DNA of 64,000 bases from Salegentibacter echinorum (GTDB taxonomy: Bacteria > Bacteroidota > Bacteroidia > Flavobacteriales > Flavobacteriaceae), in the NCBI RefSeq assembly GCF_900129445.1, contig NZ_FQVT01000001.1, positions 682,001 through 746,000 on the forward strand, given 5' to 3'. Both the position numbers and the translations under genes were made by a program. Shown here in pieces: positions 1 to 9,049 of the stretch. Within the stretch, counting starts at the first letter, position 1; the number at the start of each line of letters is the position of its first letter. The notes below the pieces were generated by a model. The model made no database searches, was not told where the DNA came from, and was given only the letters and a program-made list of their open reading frames with translations.

Positions 1-1093
1 TGTTGAAAATACGTCTGCCGGGGTTTCTTAAGTTTCGGCGTTTTCTTATCGCCAGGGGCATAGCACCGTGTAGATCATACCATCCAACAGTCTTGATGCT
101 TTTACCTATTAAAGGTGAATTGGGAAGCATTAAAATCTCAACCAGTTGTACGTTTTTCTCCAACTCATCGGCATCGGTTATAGGCTCGGTTAATTTTTTG
201 TTATCTTCACCTTTAATCACGATAAAACCTTTAGCTTCCCTTAATTTAATTAGGTTTTTAAGGTTGGAGCGAAGCAATAGTTGGTCGTTTTCCTGTAAGC
301 CGGTAAATTGTCCCGGGTGGTCGTTAATGATGCCATTGCGCTTTAATTTTAAAACCTCCAGCTCCTCATTTTTATTCAAAAAAGTTTCTCCAATACTTTT
401 ACCAATAACCTCACTGTCTTTATTGATAATTACCTTAGTAATGAATTCGTCTAAATTATAATCCTCGCTAATTTCATTTTTATTTTTGTTGGGCAAAAAG
501 CGGTATAAAAGACTTACCACTGCGATTGTTATAAAGAGGAAGATCACTCCATACCAGGTAAATTCAAAAAAGGTAAAACGTTCTATTCCTCTTTCTACTG
601 CAACTGCATTTACAATAAGGTTGGTAGAAGTTCCCATAAGTGTACAGCTACCACCAATGATCCCGGCGAAAGAAATGGGTAGCAATAATTTTGAATTGGG
701 AATATCATATTTTGAAGAAAGTTCATTGATTATTTTAATAAAAACAATGACCACTGCCGTGGTGTTTATAAATGCAGAAATGCTGCCCGCAATAAACATA
801 AAGACAGGAATCATTAAGTAAACAGGTAGGTTTTTTAATTTTTTTAGTCCGCCGGTAAGCCAATCTATTACCCCGTTTGCTTCCAATCCCAGGGCAAGGA
901 TCATAAGGGCTAAAACGGTAATAGTAGCGGGGCTGGAAAAACCAGAAATGGCTTCCTCTGGACTTACCAGGTTTGTAAGTAATAAGGCAGCCAGGATAAA
1001 AAATGCTATTTTATCTACCGGAAACACTTCCAGGGCAAAAAGCACAATGACTACAACCAGAATGCAAAAGAGTATAGCAATTTCGAAAGTCAT
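1..1093 (-). CDS. SLC13/DASS-type permease with RCK_C (TrkA_C) domains, 3' part missing
   Basis: Reading leftward from the ATG at 1093 gives an uninterrupted frame of 364 codons that runs off the window start, so the C-terminal part is absent. The first ~190 residues are strongly hydrophobic, with a transporter-like Gly/Ser/Thr stretch around SFAGIIGGSCTLMGTSTNL, typical of the SLC13/ArsB-NhaD ion transporter superfamily. After them come two soluble segments resembling TrkA_C (RCK_C) domains, each with the V(I)GKSI pattern. Family knowledge: such proteins are predicted sodium-coupled anion (dicarboxylate or sulfate) carriers of the inner membrane. The substrate cannot be read from sequence. 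Confidence 0.85.
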   Translation of the reverse strand, partial: MTFEIAILFCILVVVIVLFALEVFPVDKIAFFILAALLLTNLVSPEEAISGFSSPATITVLALMILALGLEANGVIDWLTGGLKKLKNLPVYLMIPVFMFIAGSISAFINTTAVVIVFIKIINELSSKYDIPNSKLLLPISFAGIIGGSCTLMGTSTNLIVNAVAVERGIERFTFFEFTWYGVIFLFITIAVVSLLYRFLPNKNKNEISEDYNLDEFITKVIINKDSEVIGKSIGETFLNKNEELEVLKLKRNGIINDHPGQFTGLQENDQLLLRSNLKNLIKLREAKGFIVIKGEDNKKLTEPITDADELEKNVQLVEILMLPNSPLIGKSIKTVGWYDLHGAMPLAIRKRRNLRNPGRRIFN

Positions 1094-1292
1094 GCTTTAA
1101 ATCTGTAATTTGTAAATCTTTTAAAAGATGCATAGATTATACATGCAAGATACGAGAATAAAATTTTGATTGGGGAATTAGTTTTAAATCTTCAGCATCA
1201 TTATGTGATTGTCCCATGATGGTTATAATTCGCTTTCCATAAAATATTGTATAAAATGCAAAAAGTTTTAATAAAATCGCGTTCTAAAAACT

Positions 1293-1300
1293 TATCTTTG
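1293..1300 (+). promoter_or_regulatory. -7 element of rnpB promoter
   Basis: TATCTTTG matches the Bacteroidota -7 consensus TAnnTTTG exactly. It sits 5 bases before the first base of the predicted P1 helix of RNase P RNA, which fits transcription starting at about 1305. No clear -33 TTTG is visible; AGTTTTAA at about 1265 is the nearest candidate. Confidence 0.6.
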
Positions 1301-1304
1301 TCTT

Positions 1305-1635
1305 AAGCAGGCCGCCTTATCGCTGCTAATGCAAATTAGTAGAGGAAAGTCCGGACACCAAAGGGCGACATAGTGGGTAACGCCCACCGTTTCCCGTTCC
1401 GACAATTAAGGGGATGGGATTAGGACCAGTGCAACAGAAAGAATGTACAGGTAATGCTGTAGTGAAATCAGGTAAACTCTATGTGGTGCAATGTCACGTA
1501 AACCGGTGCCTGCAAACTGCCCGTTTGCTACCGGAGGGTAGGCAGCTAAAGGTTTTTGGTAACAAAAACTTCAGATAAATGATAGGGGCTTTCTAAGAAA
1601 TTAGAAAGAACAGAATCCGGCTTACAGGCCTGCTT
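1305..1635 (+). ncRNA. rnpB: RNase P RNA, bacterial class A
   Basis: The catalytic RNA of ribonuclease P, which matures the 5' end of tRNAs. The hallmark GAGGAAAGTCCGGAC (CR-I/P4 region) lies near the 5' end, and ACAGAATCCGGCTTACAG (CR-V) lies at the 3' end. The terminal segments AAGCAGGCC (1305-1313) and GGCCTGCTT (1627-1635) are perfectly complementary and form P1. The length of about 331 nt is normal. A T-rich run follows the P1 3' strand, so P1 with these Ts probably also acts as the terminator. Confidence 0.97.
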
Positions 1636-1822
1636 TTTATTTTTTATTCTAGAATCGAGAATCGACCTGAAACTTGGGCGTTCCAAGGCTTGGGTAACCA
1701 GGTATTTTGCTTTCGGAAATCTTTAACGCATAGATTAATCTATAAATTGAAAAATCTTCAAATTACCTCATTTTTCAATTACCACATCAACATATCACCT
1801 CATCAGCAAATCAACATAAGGT

Positions 1823-2194
1823 TTACAACACACTTTTCGCCCAGGTTGCTGCTTGTTCCATATCGGTAAAAATTTTAAAGGGTACCGGTGAAAACTGTTT
1901 TTCAAAATTTGCTATTTTTAAAGCTTCAAATCGTTGACTCACTATTGCAATTCCAGCAAGGTTTTTAACATGGATGAGGTCAAAATACATTACAGGATTT
2001 ACGTTGTAATTGTTTTTTCTATCAGAAATATAAACAAAGCGTTCTCCTTTAAAAACCTGTTTACAAATCTCCACTACCTCATCTACTTTAGAGCCGTCAA
2101 AAACTACATCTTCTAAAATTTCACCAACAACATAGTAATCGTGAAATTTTAAAATAATATGATTGAGCTCGACTGTTTTTATATGCGCCGTCAT
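1823..2194 (-). CDS. Small hypothetical protein, STAS/SpoIIAA-like
   Basis: A 123-residue soluble protein starting with ATG. It has alternating beta/alpha segments and ends in a helix (DMEQAATWAKSVL) like that closing STAS or SpoIIAA-type domains. The phrases RFVYISDRKNNYNVNPVMYF and IAIVSQRFEALKIANFEKQF resemble small Bacteroidota proteins of this fold (DUF7793-like). No catalytic motif is visible. It stands alone, transcribed toward rnpB, with no obvious operon partner. Function unknown; the fold assignment is inference from pattern only. Confidence 0.7.
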   Translation of the reverse strand: MTAHIKTVELNHIILKFHDYYVVGEILEDVVFDGSKVDEVVEICKQVFKGERFVYISDRKNNYNVNPVMYFDLIHVKNLAGIAIVSQRFEALKIANFEKQFSPVPFKIFTDMEQAATWAKSVL

Positions 2195-2310
2195 CCTATT
2201 TCCTTTTAACCTGCGAAAAGTGTTTATACAATTCCCAGTAGATTATTCTGCATCCATAAATTCTTTAGAATGTAGAAGTTTTAATGCCGACTCTAAACTA
2301 AACTTATTAT

Positions 2311-2856
2311 TTAATCTTCAGAAGTTTCAAAAAAGCTAAATACAGCGTTTCCATACCTGCGACATGATATAAAGTTAGTGAAATTTGATAAATCTGTATG
2401 TTTGGAATGTTCAATAATTAATTGACCTCCAGTATTTAACAATTGTCTATCAAAAACCAGCTCACTTATTTCTTTAAAATATTTTAATTCAAAATTATAA
2501 GGCGGATCGGCAAAAACAATATCTGCTTTTAGAGAGGTTTTCTCTAAAAATTTAAAAACATCGCTTTTAATTGTATTAATATCCAGGTCTAATTCCCTGG
2601 AAATCTTTTTTATATATTTTACGCAATCGTAATGGGCGTCTATAGCCGTGAGCTGTTTACTGCCCCGGGAAGCAAATTCGTAGGAGATGTTTCCTGTACC
2701 GGCAAAAAGATCTATTACACTTAGTTGAGGAAAATTATGGGTGTTATTTAGAATATTGAATAAAGCCTCCTTGGCCATATCAGTCGTAGGGCGAACCGGT
2801 AATTTTTTTGGTGCTAACAATCTTTTTCCTTTGTGTGTTCCCGAAATTATTCTCAT
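2311..2856 (-). CDS. rsmD: 16S rRNA (guanine966-N2)-methyltransferase RsmD
   Basis: Methylates G966 of 16S rRNA during 30S assembly using S-adenosylmethionine. The N-terminus MRIISGTHKGKRL is typical of the family. The SAM-binding motif I DLFAGTG is at residues 49-55 and the catalytic N-methyltransferase motif DPPY at 117-120. At 181 residues it has the normal family length. Its ATG overlaps the stop of the upstream DUF3822 gene by four bases, so the two are translationally coupled. The pairing of rsmD with DUF3822 is common in Flavobacteriia. Confidence 0.96.
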   Translation of the reverse strand: MRIISGTHKGKRLLAPKKLPVRPTTDMAKEALFNILNNTHNFPQLSVIDLFAGTGNISYEFASRGSKQLTAIDAHYDCVKYIKKISRELDLDINTIKSDVFKFLEKTSLKADIVFADPPYNFELKYFKEISELVFDRQLLNTGGQLIIEHSKHTDLSNFTNFISCRRYGNAVFSFFETSED

Positions 2857-3671
2857 TCAAATGATTTTAGTAGTATGAATTCTTCCAAAAAATTTATTTT
2901 TTCGCTTTCCTTCTTTCTTTTAAAGCTAAAATTAGTTTTTAGAAAGTCAATATTTCTAATATAGGTATAAGCGATCTTGTAAAGGGGGGATGAATCGTCA
3001 ATTGCACCAAGTAAATATAACTGAAAATTTTGCGGGTCTAAATTTAATTGTTCCGCAGTGAACAAAAGATAATATAAAAAATCTTCCTTTTCGTTAAATT
3101 GAAAAGTATTACACAATAGTACTTTTTCGCTTTCTAAAACCAGTAAGTCAAATTCCTTATCTTTTACGTGGGCATACACCTGAGGTTCTGTATTTGTTGT
3201 ATATGATAACAATGTTTTGGTAAGAATACTCGTAAGGTGCTGATATTCGAACTCCCCAAATTTTTCAAAAAAGAAATTAATAATATTGGTATAGGGAATA
3301 TAAATATTCACGATGCCGGTATTGCCTATTTCCTCATTGGCAATAAAATCGGTTTGCAGTATTTTAGTATTGAACTTTAAATAATCTGAAGCGTTTTCTT
3401 CCTTAAAAAGCGTTTTTGGAACGAAGCTGTATAAAGAATGGTCGAAAATGAGCTTTAAATGGTTAACCTGTTGAAATACTGTTTCCTTTTCAAAAATTGC
3501 TTCAATTTCCTCCAGAAGCTTTATGGGGTCGAGCTGTTGCTCAAATTTAATTTTATGATAATGAGTTAACGCATTCTCCTTTGGATTACGAGTACAAAAA
3601 GAAAGTCCATCCAGGCTAACCTGAATGGACAATTCTAAATCTTTCTCTACTTTAGTCTTACTCGTCACCAT
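2853..3671 (-). CDS. DUF3822 family protein
   Basis: A 272-residue protein of the Bacteroidota-specific DUF3822 family, recognised by its position directly before rsmD and by the characteristic opening with a beta strand containing LSIQVSLDGLSFCTRN and later IVNIYIPYTNIINFFFEKFG. DUF3822 proteins are thought to share an actin-like ATPase fold reminiscent of PilM-type proteins; that is family-level inference. The function is unknown. The gene overlaps the preceding open reading frame by 14 bases and rsmD by 4, making a tight three-gene operon with the promoter near 4350. Confidence 0.9.
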   Translation of the reverse strand: MVTSKTKVEKDLELSIQVSLDGLSFCTRNPKENALTHYHKIKFEQQLDPIKLLEEIEAIFEKETVFQQVNHLKLIFDHSLYSFVPKTLFKEENASDYLKFNTKILQTDFIANEEIGNTGIVNIYIPYTNIINFFFEKFGEFEYQHLTSILTKTLLSYTTNTEPQVYAHVKDKEFDLLVLESEKVLLCNTFQFNEKEDFLYYLLFTAEQLNLDPQNFQLYLLGAIDDSSPLYKIAYTYIRNIDFLKTNFSFKRKKESEKINFLEEFILLKSFE

Positions 3672-4308
3672 ATTGGGTTGGCCAGTTTCCTTTAGTATTT
3701 ACTTCTTCCATAGAACCAACATATATATAACGGCCATTTATATCATCTACAGATTGTACTTCATTTTGCTGTAAGATTAAGTCTTTGCTTAGGCCTTGCA
3801 ATACCACACTCTTTGGTACTCGAGCTCTAAACACGGGAATATCACTATTTCCTTTTCTAACCGTACCCGCTTGTAAATCGAATTTAGCATCAACTTCATC
3901 GATAGGTACCTGAATCATATTTTCATAAATCTTACGATTTCCCTGAAATAAAGAATCTTTAACAGGAACGAAGCCTAGTGTATCTACAATTACCTTTTCA
4001 ATATATTCATCTACACCATACTGCTTTTTGTATTCTTCATCCAATACTGTAGTGTCTCTACGCTCGGTGATTGCAAATTCTGCAGTGTCAATAAAACCAA
4101 CAAGCTTATCGAAATCATCCTCAAACTTTCCAATAATCTCTTTGTGGGCGAGTTCTGCTTTACGAATATGCTTTAAATTTTCAACTACCTTCGCATAACG
4201 CTTTTCTTTAACTTTGTTAAACTGAATAGGTTCATAAACGGCATTAAAAGTAAGGTAGGCTAAAAAAATAATCACTACCCAAAGAAGTAATTGAATGGCA
4301 AGTCTCAT
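3658..4308 (-). CDS. Hypothetical membrane-anchored protein, first gene of the rsmD operon
   Basis: 216 residues. An N-terminal membrane segment (residues ~4-25, LAIQLLLWVVIIFLAYLTF) is followed by a soluble, charged region with a helical stretch (VKEKRYAKVVENLKHIRKAE) and a beta-rich C-terminus. This is the layout of a single-pass protein with a periplasmic domain. I recognise no named domain. It is common upstream of DUF3822 in flavobacteria, but its role is not known. It overlaps the next gene by 14 bases. Confidence 0.8.
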   Translation of the reverse strand: MRLAIQLLLWVVIIFLAYLTFNAVYEPIQFNKVKEKRYAKVVENLKHIRKAELAHKEIIGKFEDDFDKLVGFIDTAEFAITERRDTTVLDEEYKKQYGVDEYIEKVIVDTLGFVPVKDSLFQGNRKIYENMIQVPIDEVDAKFDLQAGTVRKGNSDIPVFRARVPKSVVLQGLSKDLILQQNEVQSVDDINGRYIYVGSMEEVNTKGNWPTQYGDE

Positions 4309-4346
4309 GCTTTCTAAGTTTTATTTTAAAATTACTGTGTTCACGA

Positions 4347-4354
4347 CAAATCTA
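4347..4354 (-). promoter_or_regulatory. -7 element for the leftward rsmD operon
   Basis: On the minus strand the sequence reads TAGATTTG, an exact TAnnTTTG match, about 39 bases before the ATG at 4308. It lies back to back with the rightward element at 4401, giving a compact divergent promoter region. Confidence 0.5.
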
Positions 4355-4400
4355 CAATTTTTTTTTATTCGGAAAAGTTTCTACCCTAAAAATCCCTCCC

Positions 4401-4408
4401 TATATTTG
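4401..4408 (+). promoter_or_regulatory. -7 element for the RecD-like helicase gene
   Basis: TATATTTG is an exact match to TAnnTTTG. It lies 18 bases before the ATG at 4426, so the mRNA leader would be only about 10-12 bases. No strong -33 TTTG is visible; TTTC occurs near 4379. Confidence 0.5.
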
Positions 4409-4425
4409 ATTTTTCAATCACTTTT

Positions 4426-5859
4426 ATGGAAAAACTTGACGCTTCGGGCTTTTATAGACTGCTTTTAAACGATTTAGGCTTTCCGGCAAAAGTAGGCCAG
4501 GACCTTGCCTTGCAACAATTATCCCGGTTTGTATTAAATAATAGTAATGAGGAACTATTTGTACTAAAAGGTTTTGCAGGTACAGGTAAAACTACGATTA
4601 TTAGTACGCTAGTCAAAAATTTATGGAAAATTAAAAAATCTGGTGTTTTAATGGCTCCTACCGGTCGCGCTGCCAAAGTGATTTCTAATTATTCTAAAAA
4701 AGAAGCTTTTACCATTCACAAAAAAATTTATTTTCCAAAGAAAAGTGGGGGTAGTGGTGTTCAATTTGTACTACAACCCAATAAACATAAGAACAGTATT
4801 TTTATTGTAGATGAGGCCTCAATGATTTCAGATACTCCCACCAATTCTAAATTAATGGAAAACGGAAGTCTGCTAGATGACCTTATAGATTACGTTTATT
4901 CTGGCCGTAATTGCCAATTGATCCTTATCGGGGATACCGCGCAGTTGCCACCGGTAAAAATGGAAATGAGCCCGGCTCTGGAAGCAGATAAACTGCAGTT
5001 TTCTTATAATAAAGATGTGCAACATCTAGAACTGGATGAAGTGGTAAGACAGGCAGAGGAAAGCGACATTTTATTAAATGCCACCAGGATTAGGGAAAGT
5101 TTACAGGAAGGTTTTTATGAAAGCTTTCAGTTTCAAATTACACCAAAGGCAGATGTGGTGCGATTGCGTGATGGTTATGAAATTATGAACGCCATAGAAG
5201 ACGCCTACAGTAATATTGGCAATGAAGACACCAGTATTATCGTCCGCTCCAATAAAAGGGCCAATTTATATAATCAACAAATTCGCTCGCGCATTTTATT
5301 TCAGGAAGAAGAAATTTCAGCGGGGGATTATTTAATGGTAGTCAAAAATAATTATTTCTGGGTAAAACCTAGTTCAGAAGCCGGTTTTATTGCCAATGGG
5401 GATATCATAAAAGTTTTGGAAATCTTCGGAATAAAAGAACTTTACGGTTTCCGTTTTGCAGAAGTGCAGGTTCAAATGGTAGATTATCCTAAAATGAAAC
5501 CTTTTGAGACGGTGGTGATGTTGGATACGCTTACCTCAAATACCCCATCGCTTTCTTATGAAGAATCCAATGAGTTATACCAGGAAGTGATGAAAGATTA
5601 TGCCGATGAAACTTCTAAGTATAAGAAGTTTATGAAGGTTAAGAACAACAAGTTCTTTAATGCCTTGCAAATTAAATTCTCTTATGCGATGACCTGTCAT
5701 AAATCACAGGGTGGCCAATGGAATACAGTTTTTATAGAGCAACCATACCTGCCCGAAGGAGTGGGCAAAGAATACCTACGCTGGTTATACACCGCGGTAA
5801 CACGGGCAACCCATAAGCTTTATCTTATTGGGTTTAAAGATGAATTCTTTTTAGAATAA
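4426..5859 (+). CDS. ATP-dependent RecD-like DNA helicase (superfamily 1)
   Basis: A 477-residue SF1 helicase. Walker A GFAGTGKTT is at residues 49-57. A Walker B-type segment IFIVDEASMIS is near 125-135, followed by LILIGDTAQLPPV (motif III). The C-terminal UvrD_C_2-type part carries FSYAMTCHKSQGGQW and LYTAVTRATHKLYLIG (motifs V and VI). This order fits short RecD2-like helicases that are widespread in Bacteroidota and lack the long N-terminal region of RecD2 proper. Probable role: 5'-3' DNA unwinding in repair or recombination. It is a monocistronic unit with its own promoter. Confidence 0.92.
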   Translation: MEKLDASGFYRLLLNDLGFPAKVGQDLALQQLSRFVLNNSNEELFVLKGFAGTGKTTIISTLVKNLWKIKKSGVLMAPTGRAAKVISNYSKKEAFTIHKKIYFPKKSGGSGVQFVLQPNKHKNSIFIVDEASMISDTPTNSKLMENGSLLDDLIDYVYSGRNCQLILIGDTAQLPPVKMEMSPALEADKLQFSYNKDVQHLELDEVVRQAEESDILLNATRIRESLQEGFYESFQFQITPKADVVRLRDGYEIMNAIEDAYSNIGNEDTSIIVRSNKRANLYNQQIRSRILFQEEEISAGDYLMVVKNNYFWVKPSSEAGFIANGDIIKVLEIFGIKELYGFRFAEVQVQMVDYPKMKPFETVVMLDTLTSNTPSLSYEESNELYQEVMKDYADETSKYKKFMKVKNNKFFNALQIKFSYAMTCHKSQGGQWNTVFIEQPYLPEGVGKEYLRWLYTAVTRATHKLYLIGFKDEFFLE

Positions 5860-5957
5860 TACTTTAAAGTAATTTTTTAAACCTAAATTTGAAATTGAAC
5901 TTACTCACAGCAATTGCCGCTTTATAAGTTATTTAATTAATAAAATACACTAATATT

Positions 5958-6704
5958 TTGAATAAAGACCAGTTGAAAATTATCGCCATGATTCCCGCCC
6001 GTTACGAAGCCAGCCGTTTTCCAGGGAAATTAATGAAAGATTTAAACGGAAAATCGGTTATTTTAAGGACTTATGAAGCTGCGAAAAACACTGCTCTTTT
6101 TGATGAGGTTTATGTGGTGACCGATGATGATAGGATTTTTTCTGAAATCACCAAACACGGTGGCCAGGCAATAAAAAGTAAAACTGAACACGAGTGCGGC
6201 AGTGACCGTATTGCTGAAGCTGTTCAGGACATGGATGTAGATATCGTGGTAAATGTGCAGGGAGATGAACCATTTATAGATAAAGATAGCTTAGCAAAAC
6301 TATTACTGGTCTTTCGGGAAGATGATGCTGCCAGCATAGATTTAGCTTCTTTAAAAAGCCCTATGTTGCAAAGTGAGGAAATTACCAATGACAATAATGT
6401 GAAGGTAATTACCAATAAAAATAATTTTGCGATGTATTTTTCGAGGTTTCCCGTTCCTTATCCCAGGAATACCGATGCCAAAATCACATATTATAAGCAC
6501 ATAGGGATTTATGCCTTTAGAAAACAAGCCTTAACCGATTTTTACAACCTTCCAATGCTTTCTTTAGAAGCTGCTGAAAAAATTGAAGCGATTAGGTTTT
6601 TGGAGTACGGAAAAAATATTAAAATGGTAGAGACAGAGATGCAAACCATTGGTATAGATAGCCCGGAAGACCTGGAAAAAGCAAAGAAAATCCTTAAGGA
6701 TTAA
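5958..6704 (+). CDS. kdsB: 3-deoxy-manno-octulosonate cytidylyltransferase (CMP-Kdo synthetase)
   Basis: Activates Kdo with CTP to CMP-Kdo for lipopolysaccharide inner-core synthesis, in the cytoplasm. The nucleotide-binding signature [16 protein letters not shown] is at the N-terminus, [10 protein letters not shown] in the middle and HIGIYAFRK in the C-terminal half. The 248-residue length is typical. The start is probably the TTG at 5958, because family members begin a few residues before IIAMIPAR; the first ATG (5988) would cut into the conserved strand. The Kdo-8-phosphate phosphatase of the same pathway lies at 60.0-60.5 kb. Confidence 0.95.
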   Translation: MNKDQLKIIAMIPARYEASRFPGKLMKDLNGKSVILRTYEAAKNTALFDEVYVVTDDDRIFSEITKHGGQAIKSKTEHECGSDRIAEAVQDMDVDIVVNVQGDEPFIDKDSLAKLLLVFREDDAASIDLASLKSPMLQSEEITNDNNVKVITNKNNFAMYFSRFPVPYPRNTDAKITYYKHIGIYAFRKQALTDFYNLPMLSLEAAEKIEAIRFLEYGKNIKMVETEMQTIGIDSPEDLEKAKKILKD

Positions 6705-7029
6705 ACTTTTATCTTTTTTAAAATGTTTGCGGAAATCCTATTCGTAAAAACTTGGCATTTTAACTTGAAACCAGAGGTCTATTGAATTATAAACATATTT
6801 TTAAGACAAAAAATCACACAGAAATACCAGGATAATTATCGTGTTTTTCTTAGAGTTTTGGAGTCTTTGTGGCTTTTTCAGCGTTTAAACGATAGGCTCT
6901 AACGCGCGATATTTCATTGGTCTTAAAAAAATAGATTTAATGAAATATCCCAAGCTCGTAGGGGAAGCTCAGGATACACTCAATCTAAAATTACATATTT
7001 TTAAGCACAAAATTTCTAAAAACTGTTAT
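6705..7029. repeat. Intergenic region with degenerate repeat and inverted repeat
   Basis: No gene is visible. Around 6811-6885 there is a degenerate element ending in GTTTTGGAGTCTTTGTGGCT, which is matched at about 47110-47185 by TTTTGGAGTCATTGTGGCTT. Near 6908-6950 the words GATATTTCATT and AATGAAATATC form an 11-base inverted repeat that may act as a bidirectional terminator between the convergent kdsB and photolyase genes. Confidence 0.45.
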
Positions 7030-8337
7030 TTAACTTCCAACAGCCTCTTTATAAACTTTTAAAGCGCGTTCACGGGCTTCTTTGTGATCTACCATTTTTT
7101 CTGGATAATCATCGGTTCCATATTCTTCTACCCATTCTTTAATATATTTTTTATCCTTATCGAATTTATCAATTTGGGTGGTAGGATTAAAAATTCTAAA
7201 ATAAGGAACTGCATCTACGCCACTACCGGCAACCCATTGCCAGTTTCCAACATTGGAAGACATTTCATAATCCAATAATTTCTCGGCAAAATAAGCCTCA
7301 CCCCAGCGCCAATCTATCAATAGGTGTTTACAAAGAAAACTGCCTACCAACATACGCACGCGGTTGTGCATAAAACCAGATTTATTTAATTGCCGCATGC
7401 CGGCATCTACTAAAGGATAACCAGTTTTACCAGATTTCCACTTTTCAAATTCCTTTTCATTATTTCGCCAGGGAATTCGGTCGTATTTTGGTTTAAAAGC
7501 ATCTGTTACCGTATCGGGGTTGTGATAAAGTACCTGCATAAAAAATTCCCGCCATATCAATTCCTCCAGGAAAGTTTTGTTTTTTTCAGCATTCGCCTTT
7601 TTTACCATTTTACGAACACTTACAGTTCCAAACCTTAAATGCGCTCCCAGGCGGGAGGTACCTTCTTTTGCCGGGATATTTCGGGTATTTTCATATTCCC
7701 TAATCAGGGTAGGGGTCACATCGTAATCTGGTACTTTTATCGAAGCCGATTTAAAGCCCATATCTGAAAGGCTTAAATTGGGAAGCCTGGAATGTTGAAT
7801 AAGGTTTTTTAAATAATCATTTGTATAGTGTATTTTGAGATCTAAAGATTTAAATTGATCCATCCAAACCCGCATATATGGTGTGTAAACAATATAAGGA
7901 TCACCGTCTTTTTTTACTACTTCGCCCTTTTCAAAAATAACCTGATCTTTAAAAGTATGGAAAGCTATATCTTCATTAGCAAGTAATTTCTTGATTTCTT
8001 TATCCCGTTTAATCGCATAAGGCTCATAATCCCGATTGGTGTAAACCTCAGCAATTTTATAATCTTTCAATAATTGCTGAAACATTTTTTTTGGCTTTCC
8101 GTGATAAAACGCAATAGAACTATCGTGTTTCTCCTGAAGTTCCTGTCGCATTTTTTGCAACTCATCAAAAATAAAATTAACACGGGCATCATCCTCTGGT
8201 AAACTATCCAGAATTTCAGAATCAAAAATAAAAATAGGTAGAACTGGATTATCGCTTTTTAAGGCTTCAAGAAAACCTACGTTATCATCTAATCTTAGAT
8301 CACGTCTAAACCAAAATATATTAACCTTTTCGCTCAT
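7030..8337 (-). CDS. phrB: Deoxyribodipyrimidine photolyase, class I cryptochrome/photolyase family
   Basis: Light-driven repair of UV-induced pyrimidine dimers. The N-terminal alpha/beta antenna domain starts with NIFWFRRDLRLDDN. The C-terminal FAD-binding helical domain contains TSRLGAHLRFGTVSVR, ELIWREFFMQVLYHNP, DAGMRQLNKSGFMHNRVRM and the very conserved EMSSNVGNWQWVAGSG with the Trp residues of the electron-transfer and lesion-binding region. The 435-residue length is normal for class I CPD photolyases. The ATG abuts the stop of the upstream SDR gene without a gap, so the gene is the last of an SRPBCC-SDR-phr operon. Confidence 0.95.
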   Translation of the reverse strand: MSEKVNIFWFRRDLRLDDNVGFLEALKSDNPVLPIFIFDSEILDSLPEDDARVNFIFDELQKMRQELQEKHDSSIAFYHGKPKKMFQQLLKDYKIAEVYTNRDYEPYAIKRDKEIKKLLANEDIAFHTFKDQVIFEKGEVVKKDGDPYIVYTPYMRVWMDQFKSLDLKIHYTNDYLKNLIQHSRLPNLSLSDMGFKSASIKVPDYDVTPTLIREYENTRNIPAKEGTSRLGAHLRFGTVSVRKMVKKANAEKNKTFLEELIWREFFMQVLYHNPDTVTDAFKPKYDRIPWRNNEKEFEKWKSGKTGYPLVDAGMRQLNKSGFMHNRVRMLVGSFLCKHLLIDWRWGEAYFAEKLLDYEMSSNVGNWQWVAGSGVDAVPYFRIFNPTTQIDKFDKDKKYIKEWVEEYGTDDYPEKMVDHKEARERALKVYKEAVGS

Positions 8338-9033
8338 TTATGAAATATTTAAAGTGGAAAGTCCGCCATCTACGCCAATTACCTGCCCGGTGACCCAACT
8401 GTTTTCTTCACTGAGTAAAAATACAGCAGCATTTGCAATATCCTTCGCGTTACCCACTCGTTTTAATGGATGTCTTTCGCTCATTTTTTCTTTCTTAGAA
8501 TCACTGGAAAGTAATTTATCGGCCAGGGGAGTATCGGTTAGGGAAGGTGCAATAACGTTTACTCTTAGGGTGGGTGCGTATTCGGCCGCCAGGGATTTTG
8601 CAAATCCTTCTATAGCTCCTTTCGCAGCAGCTACACTGGTATGAAAAGACATTCCTACTTTTACTGCAACTGTGCTAAAGAAAACCATACTGCCTTCGCC
8701 ACTGTTTTTAAGCTTCGGTATCAGGGCTTTTACTACTTTTACCAAACTTAAAAAATTAAGGTTCATTTCCTTTTCAAAATCTTCAGTTTTCAACATCTTG
8801 AAAGGCTTAAGATTGATACTTCCGGGACAATAAACCAGACCGTGTAATTCTTCCGGCAGGTCTAAATCTTCAGCATTATCCTTTAAAACATCAAATTCAA
8901 GATGCTTAATATTATCGCCTAAATCTCCTTTGCTTCGAGAAGCGGTAATAACGTTGTGTTCTTTTGAAAGTTTATTGGCGATTTCCAAACCAATTCCGCT
9001 GGAACCACCTATTAATAGAATATTCTTTTTCAT
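8338..9033 (-). CDS. SDR-family protein lacking the catalytic tyrosine
   Basis: 231-residue short-chain dehydrogenase/reductase fold. The dinucleotide-binding motif GGSSGIG is at residues 9-15, a catalytic-type Ser is near 120, and Lys is at 138. The residue four before this Lys, normally the catalytic Tyr of YxxxK, is Val134 (SVAAAKGA). The C-terminal GQVIGVDGGLSTL is standard for classical SDRs. It is encoded between an SRPBCC gene and a photolyase gene, a linkage seen in flavobacteria. It may be a redox enzyme with altered chemistry or a non-catalytic NAD(P)-binding protein. The substrate is unknown. Confidence 0.88.
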   Translation of the reverse strand: MKKNILLIGGSSGIGLEIANKLSKEHNVITASRSKGDLGDNIKHLEFDVLKDNAEDLDLPEELHGLVYCPGSINLKPFKMLKTEDFEKEMNLNFLSLVKVVKALIPKLKNSGEGSMVFFSTVAVKVGMSFHTSVAAAKGAIEGFAKSLAAEYAPTLRVNVIAPSLTDTPLADKLLSSDSKKEKMSERHPLKRVGNAKDIANAAVFLLSEENSWVTGQVIGVDGGLSTLNIS

Positions 9034-9049
9034 AGTGTAATAATTATAA

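Noticed and set aside
3-821. Rightward frames of 111-152 codons at the window start
   Set aside because: They are antisense to the continuous leftward permease frame (1-1093), which has clear membrane spans and TrkA_C-like domains.
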